Both the position numbers and the translations under genes were made by a program. A DNA stretch of 64,000 nt from CAWDMN01 sp963803155 (GTDB lineage: Bacteria > Acidobacteriota > Terriglobia > Versatilivoradales > Versatilivoraceae), in contig CAWDMN010000067.1 in the NCBI GenBank assembly GCA_963803155.1, positions 1-64,000 on the forward strand, written 5' to 3'. This document shows positions 45,390 through 54,297 of this stretch, in pieces (position 1 is the stretch's first letter; each line of letters starts with the position of its first letter). The notes under the pieces were generated by a model. It saw nothing but the letters and a program-made list of their open reading frames with translations. It was not told where the DNA came from and searched no databases.

Positions 45390-45508
45390 ATCCCCCTTTA
45401 AAGGGGGTGGCGTCCGCTTACGGGCGCCGGGGGATGTCAGACATGCCGACAAGACATCCCCCTAGCGTCCGTCAGCTGACGGACGCCGTCCCCCTTCGAA
45501 GGGGGAAT
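45390..45508. repeat. Fold-back palindromic repeat (MITE-like), 119 bp
   Basis: Both ends are small palindromes (CCCCCTTTAAAGGGGG at the left, CCCCCTTCGAAGGGGG at the right) that also pair with each other. GGCGTCCG (45409-45416) pairs with CGGACGCC (45480-45487). GGGGGATGTC (45429-45438) pairs with GACATCCCCC (45453-45462). TCCGTCAGCTGACGGA (45468-45483) is the same 16-bp palindrome as at 38753-38768. It follows the SUMF1-like gene and may double as a terminator. Confidence 0.65.
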
Positions 45509-45639
45509 AAATTTTCATTGTCTTGTTGAGCTATTCATGCCGGCATGAATAGCTCCCTGGAATATTGTTCACACTCGTCAAAAGGACTTTTCCTGCTGAC
45601 TCGATAGATACGAGAAAAAAACGCGAGAAAGGAAGAGGC

Positions 45640-45993
45640 ATGAATGATTTCCCTGATTTCATGAAGCATCCCCTCAATAAAATCCCAAGCGCCTCCCAAT
45701 ACACCAAAGAAATTGAAGGTTATGTCTTCGATGGCGCGGATGGGAGCCAAGTCACTTTCTGGAGATGCTTGACGGATCGTGTATCGCAAGAACACACGCA
45801 TGAATTCGATGAATACCTGGCCGTGCTGCAAGGGCAATACACCCTGATCATTGGCCCGCAACGAATCCCTATTATCGTGGGACAAGAATATTTTATTCCC
45901 AAAGGAATGGCCCACGCGGGCGAGGGCTTGGCGGGGACACGCACAGTTCATTGCTTTGGCGGCCAACGCATTCATAGAAAAAAGCAAGGCTGA
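45640..45993 (+). CDS. Cupin-domain protein
   Basis: 117 residues from the ATG at 45640, preceded by AAAGGAAGAGG; an in-frame extension back to 45565 has no such site. One conserved cupin barrel: QEHTHEFDEYLAVLQGQYTLIIG corresponds to cupin motif 1 (two His and the Glu as metal ligands), and YFIPKGMAHAG to motif 2 (His). Small single-domain cupins bind a metal and may be isomerases, dioxygenases or sensor proteins; the role is not deducible. It is followed 85 bp later by the membrane protein, possibly co-transcribed. Confidence 0.8.
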   Translation: MNDFPDFMKHPLNKIPSASQYTKEIEGYVFDGADGSQVTFWRCLTDRVSQEHTHEFDEYLAVLQGQYTLIIGPQRIPIIVGQEYFIPKGMAHAGEGLAGTRTVHCFGGQRIHRKKQG

Positions 45994-46077
45994 AAAGCTT
46001 CCAACCACCCAACTCCAGGCGGCCTCGCCGAGTTCAGCGCCTGTGCTGGAACATCAGGCTGCAAAAAAAGGATTACG

Positions 46078-46812
46078 ATGATGAACGATTTAAAAGTGCT
46101 TCGTTGGGCTGGCGCGCTTGGCGTGGCGGCATGTGTGTTGACCCTGATCGAATTCCCGCTTTGGATGATTGGCGGCGCGCCTCCTTCATTTTGGGACATC
46201 GCGGCTTTCAGCGAGTATGTAGCCAAGACTAACGTGTTTTATCTTCACCGAACGCTGCTCGATATGTTCATCTTCGTCTTTTTGATGGTATTCCTGGCGG
46301 GGTTTCGCCAGATGATTATTCAAAAGAGCCGTGAACATGAGTGGGCGGCCACATTGTTTTTTGGAATCGGTCTGGTATATAGCGCAATCACCCTCGTCAG
46401 CGACGCAATCACGGGTGGAGTGGGATTGGATACTATGGGAGGCAATCCCAACCTCACAGCCATCAGGGCACTAACCGAGGCGACTATTTTGATGTTTGGT
46501 TCCGTTGGGCTGATCTTAATTGGCTCTCTATTGGTCTTGGCGGGTTATTTGACGATAGCCACCGGTGTATTGCCCAAGTGGACAGGCTGGGTGGCCATCG
46601 TCACGGCCTTGCTCAATTTTGCGTTTGTTCCCTCCATGTACTTTGGCACTGATCCGAAAGGTTTCTATACAGCATCTGGTTGGGGTCCATCGGTTGGGGC
46701 GACTTTCCCGTTCTTGATCTGGATCTTGATCGCTAGCATCTCGATGATCGTCAAGTCTACCCGGCACATCCACCAAGGGCCGCGCCACCGCAGAGAACCG
46801 CCAGGCAATTGA
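46078..46812 (+). CDS. Integral membrane protein (DUF4386-like)
   Basis: 244 residues with about six hydrophobic segments: AGALGVAACVLTLIEFPLWM, MFIFVFLMVFLAGF, TLFFGIGLVYSAITLV, ILMFGSVGLILIGSLLVLAG, WTGWVAIVTALLNFAFV and FPFLIWILIASISMI. The short C-terminal tail is basic. The pattern resembles the DUF4386-type family of bacterial inner-membrane proteins of unknown function. Two adjacent ATGs (46078, 46081) follow AAAGGA; the first is used here. It lies after the cupin gene in the same direction. Confidence 0.7.
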   Translation: MMNDLKVLRWAGALGVAACVLTLIEFPLWMIGGAPPSFWDIAAFSEYVAKTNVFYLHRTLLDMFIFVFLMVFLAGFRQMIIQKSREHEWAATLFFGIGLVYSAITLVSDAITGGVGLDTMGGNPNLTAIRALTEATILMFGSVGLILIGSLLVLAGYLTIATGVLPKWTGWVAIVTALLNFAFVPSMYFGTDPKGFYTASGWGPSVGATFPFLIWILIASISMIVKSTRHIHQGPRHRREPPGN

Positions 46813-46854
46813 TTAGTCGTGACTACTCAGGCCCTGAGCTTTTCTCTTTCGCTT

Positions 46855-48072
46855 TCATAAGAGCTGTTTCCAGTTCAAAATCCGCTTTGCGTTATCTCGA
46901 TACAGCGCTTTCAAAACAGGAGGTGGTAGTTCCAGTCCGTAGAGGCGCCACCAGACGCGGCCTGGCAGGAATTCATCCGCGGTCTCCAGCAGCCGCCACC
47001 AGCCTTGGTACATTTCCTTGGCATTCCCCATGTCGGTGCCAAAAAGCACGCGGTCCCGGTAGCGAGATAGAAACTTCGAGGCGGTCCGGGGTTCACGGCC
47101 GATTTCATAATCACGGGCCGAAATATCGAGGTACAAATTGGGATAGCGGTCCATCACCTTCGAGAGCGAGGCAAGATCGTTCCCTTGGTTGCTGAGGTGG
47201 CATAAGATGAATTTGGTGTGTGGGTGCTTGGCCAGCATGCGGTCCCGCATGACAAGCAGTTCTTGATAGGAAGGGACATCCTTGCCATAAAGGTTGAAGT
47301 GCTGAAAATCAGCGGTCCGCTCCTGATTCGGCCCTAGCGGCTGCCAGCAGGAGGGGTGGTCGGCAATGTGCAGGTTCACCGGCAAGTTGAGTTCGGCGCA
47401 CTTTTCCCAAAACAGATCCAGCCGAGGGTCGTCGGGGTGCAAGCGCTTGTCGCGCGGCAGCGGGCCCTCAGCTTTCTCACCGGTTTTGAGCGCCCCCATG
47501 CCGGTTTGCATCCCCCACCCTTTGTCGGAGAGCTCTCCCACGCCTCGCGCACCCATCCGGTAGCAGCGTTCGAGTTCAGCCGCGGCCCGCTGAGGGTAAT
47601 CCTGCGATTCGATGTTTGTGGAATCCAGCGAACAAAAGAGGATGAATCGATCAGGATAGGGTTTAAATAGCGCCGCTTCTCGATCAAACGCTTCCCCCAC
47701 GGCTTCGATGAACACCACCGAAGTGGCGATGCCCACTTCGTCCATGGTGCGCAACCATGCTTTGACGTCGTCCGCCGATTTAATGTTGTTCATCGAGGGA
47801 TGGGTATGTATATCGATGACCGGAAATTTGGACTTCTCCACCTTGGTCTCCGGCACCACGAGCGAAGACTGAGGGGCATAGTCCTTCAACAGCACGGAAT
47901 CCATCGGCCCCGATTCCACATAAACCCCATACTTCATGGTTTGCGGCTTATCTTGTTTTGGCGGCGCAGATCCAGATTCGGGAAGAGGGGCTCGGCGGCA
48001 ACTCCCCAAAAAAAATAACACCATGAAAGAAAGGACCAAAATCAGTTTCCGCTTGCAGTTCCAGTGCTTCAT
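46855..48072 (-). CDS. Amidohydrolase-family lipoprotein
   Basis: 405 residues. A lipoprotein signal (LILVLSFMVLFFLGSC, lipidated C25) precedes an amidohydrolase_2 (PF04909-like) TIM barrel: VIDIHTHPSMNN (metal-binding His-x-His), LPVNLHIADHPS, FILCHLSNQGND and RVLFGTDMGNA, ending with RDNAKRILNW, the usual closing helix. Members hydrolyse or decarboxylate cyclic and aromatic substrates. Membrane anchorage puts this one in the periplasm. GGGAGGT lies directly before the ATG. It is the last gene of the minus-strand catabolic region. Its stop is 42 bp from the stop of the convergent membrane-protein gene. Confidence 0.85.
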   Translation of the reverse strand: MKHWNCKRKLILVLSFMVLFFLGSCRRAPLPESGSAPPKQDKPQTMKYGVYVESGPMDSVLLKDYAPQSSLVVPETKVEKSKFPVIDIHTHPSMNNIKSADDVKAWLRTMDEVGIATSVVFIEAVGEAFDREAALFKPYPDRFILFCSLDSTNIESQDYPQRAAAELERCYRMGARGVGELSDKGWGMQTGMGALKTGEKAEGPLPRDKRLHPDDPRLDLFWEKCAELNLPVNLHIADHPSCWQPLGPNQERTADFQHFNLYGKDVPSYQELLVMRDRMLAKHPHTKFILCHLSNQGNDLASLSKVMDRYPNLYLDISARDYEIGREPRTASKFLSRYRDRVLFGTDMGNAKEMYQGWWRLLETADEFLPGRVWWRLYGLELPPPVLKALYRDNAKRILNWKQLL

Positions 48073-48254
48073 TTTACCTCCCTAGAAAATCTCTGATGTA
48101 GGGCGTTTTTATAAAACGCCGCCCGGTGGCTCTGCCGCTAAGAGGCGTTTGGCACAAACGCCCTACAATCTTGGTTAACTATTTTCATCCCCCGCAGCGC
48201 CGAAATGTCACAAAGAGAACATCTCAAAAAATCGCCTCAATAGGCCGAATTGGA

Positions 48255-48361
48255 AATTATCGCGGGGAGCGCGAGGCTCCCGCCGAGCCAGTCTTTGAGC
48301 AAGTTGGCCAAGGGGCTCGCCAGACGAAGTCCGCCTTGGCGGCAGGCTCGCCCTCCCGCTT
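48255..48361. repeat. GGCTCGCC-family repeat copy
   Basis: GGGGAGCGCGAGGCTCCCGCC...GAGCC at the left and GCAGGCTCGCCCTCCCG at the right are inverted blocks shared with 23243-23433. The palindromic module AAGTCCGCCTTGGCGGCAGG (about 48328-48346) sits between them. It occupies most of the 48073-48435 gap, which has no gene. Confidence 0.55.
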
Positions 48362-48435
48362 GGTCATTTTCATCCTCTTGTTGTGACAGCCGCACGGGCA
48401 AGAACGAATGGAGAAAACCTCTCAGGCAATGCTCT

Positions 48436-49779
48436 TCAGGCCATCCTGAAAAGCAGCACCCAATCCGGCTCCCGCGCGGCATTCAGCCCCGGCGCCGTAA
48501 ACACTCCGATCTTGTTATCCGATTTTTGACTGTCGGCCTTTTTAAGAACCGCATTGGTCGGGTCGAACCAGAAGGCTTGAACTGGCTTTGAAAACTTGCC
48601 AAGGTCGATTTTGATGGTTTGCGGGCCAGGCAGGTAGACTAATCCGCAACTGCCATCTTCCGCCAAGGCAGCCGTAATGTAATCCGCTTCTTTCCATTGG
48701 CCATGCCCATCCGTCACAAATTGATGTTTCAAATCAGGAATCAGATTCCACCATTCAAAAGTTTTCAGCAGTTTTAAGATATTAGGAGCTTCCCGGCTGG
48801 AGCGGACCTGCAAGGTTGTGCGCCAGTTTTCCTCCCAGCGCCAAAGCCGCGAACCGGCGCAATAACCACAAGCGCCCGACAGCACCGCCCACCAGGCATT
48901 GCGGCGGATGCGGTAAGGATTCCAGAGGTCCCCTTTTTTAGCGTCTGGAAGACGCTCGATATCGTTGGGCTCATCCTCATAACCTGTCTCCCCTAAGATC
49001 ACCGGCAGCACCGGGTTTGTGCGCTGATACTCGGGCAGGATGTGAAGATAGGATGCGCCATAGGTGTATCCCAAATCGACGCTCAGCCAGGAATCCTGGT
49101 GATAAAAAGCAGCGCTTGCAAATTCAGGGTGGTTATGAACCGTATGCAGCTGGTACGGCGCAGCCGCGCTGATTTCCCGAGCCAGGGTTCGCGTGCACTC
49201 CGCGAGATTCACGTCCGGATTCCGGTCGCCGGCATGCATCCACATCCAATTCTTGAACCGGGCAAACCGCTTGCCTAGGAAGGCTCCATAGATTCTGGCG
49301 TTATCCGGCCTGACGTGATGGATCCAACGCCCTTCGCCATATCCATACCAAAGATTCGACACAATGAGGAAAAATCCACGCTTTTCCGCCTCCTGCATGA
49401 CCTGCTCGGCATATTTCCAGTAGGCTTCGTTCGGACGGGTAATGTCGGTATCGGTCTCAAATGCCGCGTTCCCATGAGCGTCGATCGAAGGAATCTTGCT
49501 GTCATCCAGCAGCTCGAGAAAAAGCGTATTGAATCCTTTGTCGCGCCGGTCATCCATCACATAGCGCACATCTTCGATCTTGAGCTTTTGCAGGAACCAT
49601 GGCGTATCCCCCATGATAAAGAAAGGTTTGCCTTGGGCATCCACCAGAAACCGCCGATTCTGGCTGAGCTGGAGCTGCGGAGCACCACCTCGGGAACTTG
49701 CCGTCAATACTTGGGTGCCGCCATATCCTGCAAAAATTAACGATGATAAACCAGCACGAACAAACATTCTTCGTTGCAT
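48436..49779 (-). CDS. DUF4038 (apiosidase-like) glycoside hydrolase, secreted
   Basis: 447 residues from the ATG at 49779 (GGGAG 5 bases upstream). The leader MQRRMFVRAGLSSLIFAGYGG is probably a Tat or Sec signal. The barrel begins RRFLVDAQGKPFFIMGDTPWFLQKL, the recognisable DUF4038 opening, and continues KGFNTLFLELLDD, GFFLIVSNLWYG and PVILGETGYEDEPND, with Glu residues in positions typical of clan-A glycosidases. A C-terminal beta domain (about 365-447) resembles the collagen-binding-like domain often attached. Characterised relatives (GH140) release apiose from pectic side chains; the substrate here is unknown. It lies in the second catabolic region with sugar isomerases and oxidoreductases. 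Confidence 0.82.
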   Translation of the reverse strand: MQRRMFVRAGLSSLIFAGYGGTQVLTASSRGGAPQLQLSQNRRFLVDAQGKPFFIMGDTPWFLQKLKIEDVRYVMDDRRDKGFNTLFLELLDDSKIPSIDAHGNAAFETDTDITRPNEAYWKYAEQVMQEAEKRGFFLIVSNLWYGYGEGRWIHHVRPDNARIYGAFLGKRFARFKNWMWMHAGDRNPDVNLAECTRTLAREISAAAPYQLHTVHNHPEFASAAFYHQDSWLSVDLGYTYGASYLHILPEYQRTNPVLPVILGETGYEDEPNDIERLPDAKKGDLWNPYRIRRNAWWAVLSGACGYCAGSRLWRWEENWRTTLQVRSSREAPNILKLLKTFEWWNLIPDLKHQFVTDGHGQWKEADYITAALAEDGSCGLVYLPGPQTIKIDLGKFSKPVQAFWFDPTNAVLKKADSQKSDNKIGVFTAPGLNAAREPDWVLLFRMA

Positions 49780-50217
49780 AAAAGCTCCCAATGAAAATCA
49801 GCGGTATGTGACAAGTGACGAGTTTCAGGGTGGAAAGTCCGCGACGCCGATTATCGTTGTTTCGTTGAGCTTGCCGGACTGGCAGTGGCAGCTCCTTTGA
49901 AAATCTCAGGTTGGAGGGCGGAAGCCCCCCGACGCCCCTATGCCCAACTGGCATCGCCTTCGGGCTCGCGGGGTGACGGCGGTCACGCGCTCGCCCCTCC
50001 ATCAAACTATTTTCATACAGCGTGGCGCCGCAGAGCGGCATGAAAAACTCCTTTGAATATAGCTTCTCATGGAGGGGGAAGGTTCCCATTCCACAGGTTG
50101 GTGGATTTTCAACCCGCTCTTGGAATGCTCAGCTTTCGAAGAGCGCCGTGAGGGCACGGCGTCTCCATCCACCCATTTTTATTCCAGAAGCGGCTGTATT
50201 TGTGAGCCGGATGCCCT
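49780..50217. other. Gene-free gap of about 440 bp
   Basis: No supported gene. Overlapping short frames on both strands lack family features. GC-rich stretches (about 49910-50000) hold small palindromes only. Confidence 0.5.
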
Positions 50218-51075
50218 TTATGCAGGGAAGGAGCGCAATTCAACCTGCTCTTTCATGAAGCGCAATCCATCCGTGACCAGTTGCCGCTCCGTGTCGTACA
50301 TTCGCCGCCAGATGCGGACCGTGGGGACCAGCTTTTCCAGCAACAACCCAAAAGCTTCGATAACCAACAATCGATCATAGCCTATCGCGGCCAGGGCATC
50401 AAAGGTTTCGTCCCAGCGGACATTTCCCGAGCCGGGCGTGCTGCGGTCATTTTCAGAGATATGCACATGTTGCAGATAACCGCGCAGAGAGCGGATCGCT
50501 TCCGCGGGATTCTTTTCCTCGATGTGGGAATGGAATGAATCCAACATGGCGCGGCAACGGGGATGATCCACCGCTCGGCAAAACCTTGCCAGATCGGCCG
50601 CCGTGTTCAGGAAATAGCACTCGAACCGGTTCAGAGGTTCCAGGGCCAGCGTCACCTGGCAGATTTCGGCATATTCGGACACTTTTCGCGTCCCCTCCAC
50701 TCCCCATTTCCATTCGCTGGCGGAAGGGCCGGCTCCGCTGAAGACACCCAGGGCGGAATGAAAGGGGCCGACCAGCGAGCTGCAGCCCGCGGCCTGGGCG
50801 CATTCCAAAGCCCGTTTGTTATTTTCTATTCCCAGCGCTCGAACCGAAGGATCCGGACTGATTGGATTATCGGCAGCGCCGCGGACGGTCACGGCGGTGC
50901 GGGCGAGTCCGGCGTTGTCTAAGTGCTTCCCCCAAGCCGCATATTTAGGCTGATCCAGCTCAAACAGGGGGAGCTCTACCGCATCATAACCGATGGATTT
51001 GATCTCATCTAGCAGGGGCAACAACTCGTCATTTAATGTGTCAGCCCAAAGGAGCAGATTAATTCCGTATTGCAT
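50218..51075 (-). CDS. Sugar-phosphate isomerase/epimerase family TIM-barrel protein
   Basis: 285 residues from the ATG at 51075 (GGGAG 7 bases upstream). The sequence MQYGINLLLWADTLNDELLPLLDEIKSIGYDAVELPLF begins like D-psicose/D-tagatose 3-epimerases. The expected metal ligands follow: Glu in LALEPLNRFE, Asp in AMLDSFHSHIEE, His in QHVHISENDR and Glu in LLVIEAFG. Family members interconvert ketoses at C3 using a divalent metal. It is cytoplasmic and lies 235 bp after the Gfo/Idh/MocA gene in the same direction, a common pairing in catabolism of keto-sugars or inositols. Confidence 0.87.
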   Translation of the reverse strand: MQYGINLLLWADTLNDELLPLLDEIKSIGYDAVELPLFELDQPKYAAWGKHLDNAGLARTAVTVRGAADNPISPDPSVRALGIENNKRALECAQAAGCSSLVGPFHSALGVFSGAGPSASEWKWGVEGTRKVSEYAEICQVTLALEPLNRFECYFLNTAADLARFCRAVDHPRCRAMLDSFHSHIEEKNPAEAIRSLRGYLQHVHISENDRSTPGSGNVRWDETFDALAAIGYDRLLVIEAFGLLLEKLVPTVRIWRRMYDTERQLVTDGLRFMKEQVELRSFPA

Positions 51076-51310
51076 GTTTATCTCCCTGCGCAAAATTTGG
51101 AGTCATTCATCCAATCATTCTAGCTGCAACAAAAACCTGTAACGAAGAATTGTCATAGTGAGGGGATGACAATCCACATTATGAGACAGGGACGGCGCGT
51201 GACCGCCATCACCGCCGAACCGTCCGTCGATGCCAACGCAGATGGCGGTTTCGGCGAAACGCCCTACCTTATGGTTTCCATATACAAAGATTTTCAGCGA
51301 GGGTAGGGTA

Positions 51311-52462
51311 TTAGCTGTTTTGAATTTCAACCCAGCTTCCTTCCCTGGCACTCTTCAACACGGCATCACAGACCTTCTGGGTTTCCAATGCGTCGCGGAA
51401 AGTCGGAGAACAGGCCACCCCTTTTTCAAGTGCTGCCAGAAAGTCCGCGAGTTGATGCACAAAGGAATGTTCATAGCCAATTTGCAAACCCGGCACCCAC
51501 CAGCGATCCATGTAGGGGTGCGAGCCGCCATGATCCGTCACATGGATGGAGCGCCAACCTCGCAGTTTTCCTTCGTCGCGGTGATCGAAATATTCCAGCC
51601 GATGCAAGTCGTGCAGGTCCCAGCGGAGAGAAGCATCCCGGCCATTCATCTCGAGCGTGTAGAGGGCCTTGTGCCCACGGGCATAACGGGTCGCTTCAAA
51701 TATTCCCAAAGAGCCATTTTGGAAACGGCACAGGAAGGCGCAAGCATCGTCGATCCCAACTGGCTGGAGCGTGCCGCTCTCGGCATGTTTGCGTTCTTTT
51801 ACAAAAGTCTCCGTCATGGCGCTGACGCGGCTGATGGAACCGTTCAACCAGAGCGCAGTATCGATGCAATGAGCCAACAAATCTCCCGTCACCCCTGAAC
51901 CGGCTGAGTGCACGTCCAGCCGCCAGGTGCCATCCCCTCCCTGGGGCACGTCGGGAGAAATAGTCCAGTCTTGCAGGAAATTGGCGCGGTAATGATAAAT
52001 TTGCGGCCCTAGTCTGCCTTCTTCAACGAGGGCTTTGGCCAGGGAAACCGCGGGGATCCGCCGATAATTATACGACACCAGGTTGGGGACCTTTGCCTTT
52101 TCCACCGCCGCCACCATCTCTTCCCCTTCAACGGCATTCAGGGCCAGCGGTTTTTCACACAGAATCATTTTGCCGTTTTCGGCAGCTGCCAGTGCGATTT
52201 CCTTGTGCAGATGGTTGGGAACGCAAATCTCCACGGCATCAATGTCAGCTCGTTCCACCAGCCGGCGCCAGTCGGTTTCAAAAGACTCATATCCCCATTG
52301 ATTGGCAAAATTCCTGGCAGTGGTTTCATTGTGGTCGCATACCGCTTTTAAACATGGCTGAAACGCCAATTCAGGGAAGAAGTCTTTGACGCGTTTATGG
52401 GCATTGGTGTGGGCCCTTCCCATAAAACCACACCCAATCAGACCGATATTCAGTTTGGGCAT
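51311..52462 (-). CDS. Gfo/Idh/MocA-family oxidoreductase, cytoplasmic
   Basis: 383 residues from the ATG at 52462 (AAAGGA 7 bases upstream). There is no export signal: the Rossmann motif LNIGLIGCGFMGRAH starts at residue 4. EICVPNHLHKEIALAA and ILCEKPLALN (catalytic Lys of EKP) follow, and the C-terminal domain has DLLAHCIDTALWL with the conserved His and Asp. An NAD(P)-dependent sugar or cyclitol dehydrogenase is likely. Unlike the three Tat-exported relatives in this window it has no cysteine cluster. Neighbours are two sugar isomerases, one on each side, so it probably forms the oxidation step of one cytoplasmic pathway. Confidence 0.9.
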   Translation of the reverse strand: MPKLNIGLIGCGFMGRAHTNAHKRVKDFFPELAFQPCLKAVCDHNETTARNFANQWGYESFETDWRRLVERADIDAVEICVPNHLHKEIALAAAENGKMILCEKPLALNAVEGEEMVAAVEKAKVPNLVSYNYRRIPAVSLAKALVEEGRLGPQIYHYRANFLQDWTISPDVPQGGDGTWRLDVHSAGSGVTGDLLAHCIDTALWLNGSISRVSAMTETFVKERKHAESGTLQPVGIDDACAFLCRFQNGSLGIFEATRYARGHKALYTLEMNGRDASLRWDLHDLHRLEYFDHRDEGKLRGWRSIHVTDHGGSHPYMDRWWVPGLQIGYEHSFVHQLADFLAALEKGVACSPTFRDALETQKVCDAVLKSAREGSWVEIQNS

Positions 52463-52677
52463 CTTTTTATCCTTTCTGGTGATTAATGGCTGACTCCCAT
52501 TCATCTGAATGGAAAGAAAGGGAGCTCACGCAAGGGCCGCACGCGGTGATCGCTTGCTGGCGCTTCGCGCTGTAAAATTAAAATATGTTCCGGCTCTTTC
52601 AAAACACTGAGGAGCCGCCCACGACGGCGTGGCCGTGACAACAAGATGAAGAAAACGAATTTATTCTTCCAGCTATG

Positions 52678-52765
52678 TTCGGGGTCGGTATCGGCATCGA
52701 CAAGAGGGCTCTGCTTGTTTCTGCTAGAAACTTGATGCTGATTCGATGCCGATACCGATCCCGAA
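52678..52765. repeat. Long inverted repeat
   Basis: Arms 52678-52700 and 52743-52765 (23 bp, one mismatch, core GGTATCGGCATCGA) surround a 42-base loop in the 52463-52822 gap, which holds no gene. It lies just downstream of the isomerase promoter region in transcription terms. It is either a repeat element or part of a structured leader. Confidence 0.6.
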
Positions 52766-52822
52766 ATAACAAATACCTCCTATCAAAATCTTACAAGGAT
52801 TTCCCAGTGAGTACAGCCAATG

Positions 52823-53875
52823 TTACCCCTCCCGCCAGCCATAGGCCTCCCGCACCCGCAGCATGGCCCGTAGAATCCCGTTCCAGGTCTCGGGTTTCAT
52901 CATGGTTTCATTGGGGAACATACAGCCGTCCCAGCAGAGGTGCCGGATTCGTTTTGTCAGAACCTTATCATCCCCGCGCAGCCAATATCCGGCGCAGCGC
53001 GTGATATCCAGCTTGCCATTGGGATCGTCTGGCAGGCAATGGCGGCCCGTTTTGTCATGGGATCCGGATCCTTTGACGGTGGCATCGTTTTGGGCGATAT
53101 GCAAATCGATCGTCCAGGGGCGAAGCGCTCCGCAGAGTTTCCGATAGGCTTGGTAGAATTCCGCGCTTTTCCAATCGATATCTTCCGGGACCAACGCGTC
53201 TTCCGGCGCATTGGTCCCGAGCAAATATAAAAGGGTATGCGCCATGTCGGCCTGGAATCCAAGGGTATCGGCCCGATCAACCATTTCCAGCAACTGCACC
53301 ATCCTCTTCCAGCTATGCATCCCGCCCCAGCAAATCTCACCCTCCGCGGCGAGCCGTTCTCCGTAATCACGGGCGATGCCGCACGCTTCGCGGAACGTTT
53401 GGGCTATTCGTTTCTGGTTGCCCTCCGGGTCCAGAGCCCAGGCAGCCGGACCGACAGAAGAATCAATGCGGACTACGCCATGCGGCCGGATCCCCAACTC
53501 CCGCAACCGCCGGGCAATTCGGCAAGCCTTGGACACTTGGACCAAAAATCGTTTCCGCTCTTCTTCATTCCCCATGGCCGATCCGCCGCCGGTCGGTTGC
53601 CAGACTGGGGCTACCACCGAACCAATTTCCAAATTTCGGGATTGGACGGAGCTCGCCAGACGCTTCAGATCCTCGTCGGTGGAATCGATGTTGCAGTGCG
53701 GATCGAATAAAAACAGATCCACCCCGTCGAATTTGACCCCCTCCACTTCTGCCGCCGCCGTTAGGTCCAGCATGGTTTCCAAGGAGAGACAGGGCTCGAC
53801 TCCATCCCCTTTGCCGACCACTCCCGGCCAGGTGGCATTATGAAGTTTTGGAAAATTGTTGAACTGTTCGCGCAT
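52823..53875 (-). CDS. Sugar isomerase/epimerase-like TIM-barrel protein (xylose isomerase-like)
   Basis: 350 residues from the ATG at 53875 (AAAGGA 6 bases upstream). AAAEVEGVKFDGVDLFLFDPH, LEIGSVVAPVW, ACRIARRLRELGI, YGERLAAEGEICWGGMHSW, LGFQADMAHT and WTIDLHIAQND follow the beta-alpha rhythm and ligand spacing of AP_endonuc_2-type sugar isomerases (Glu, Asp, His). A close family with defined substrate is not recognised. No signal peptide, so cytoplasmic. It is upstream of the oxidoreductase in the same direction, separated by 360 bp. Confidence 0.78.
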   Translation of the reverse strand: MREQFNNFPKLHNATWPGVVGKGDGVEPCLSLETMLDLTAAAEVEGVKFDGVDLFLFDPHCNIDSTDEDLKRLASSVQSRNLEIGSVVAPVWQPTGGGSAMGNEEERKRFLVQVSKACRIARRLRELGIRPHGVVRIDSSVGPAAWALDPEGNQKRIAQTFREACGIARDYGERLAAEGEICWGGMHSWKRMVQLLEMVDRADTLGFQADMAHTLLYLLGTNAPEDALVPEDIDWKSAEFYQAYRKLCGALRPWTIDLHIAQNDATVKGSGSHDKTGRHCLPDDPNGKLDITRCAGYWLRGDDKVLTKRIRHLCWDGCMFPNETMMKPETWNGILRAMLRVREAYGWREG

Positions 53876-54049
53876 GGTTTGTCCTTTCATTGCCGGGCAG
53901 GAGAATATGCCCGCAATCCCCTAAAAATCCCCCCAACGGGGGGTGGACATCCACCGCCGCGGATGGACGGGTGGGTCCCTTTTTTTTGAAAAGCCTTCCC
54001 GACTCTAAACCCACCTCTGGACTGCGTCTGGCCTCGGGGTTTCAACATT

Positions 54050-54116
54050 TTTACCGCGAAGCGGTAATAGATACTGGCTTGGGGCAAGAGCGCGATTGGT
54101 GTGCTCTTGCCCCAAG
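54050..54116. repeat. Two adjacent perfect hairpins in a gene-free gap
   Basis: TTACCGC/GCGGTAA (54051-54067, GAA loop) is followed by CTTGGGGCAAGAGC (54078-54091) facing GCTCTTGCCCCAAG (54103-54116). The 53876-54297 gap holds no gene; it also has smaller palindromes around 53895-53965. No T-run follows, so these are not standard terminators. Confidence 0.55.
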
Positions 54117-54297
54117 TAGATTAAATCTGAAATCTGGCGCACTCCAAAAGAGGGCAGGAAGGGGAGGGGTGATCTCCCGCACCCGCCCGGGTGCCACCCG
54201 AGGATAAAACCATAGGAAACCCAGGGTGCGCGACACAAAACGTCGCGAACCCTAGCCTAAGTTCTCCAACCGCTTCGCGGTAGCTGACAATAATATG

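Noticed and set aside
49550..50089. 179-codon minus frame between the DUF4038 gene and the epimerase gene
   Set aside because: It overlaps the start of the DUF4038 gene out of frame, and its composition is not protein-like.
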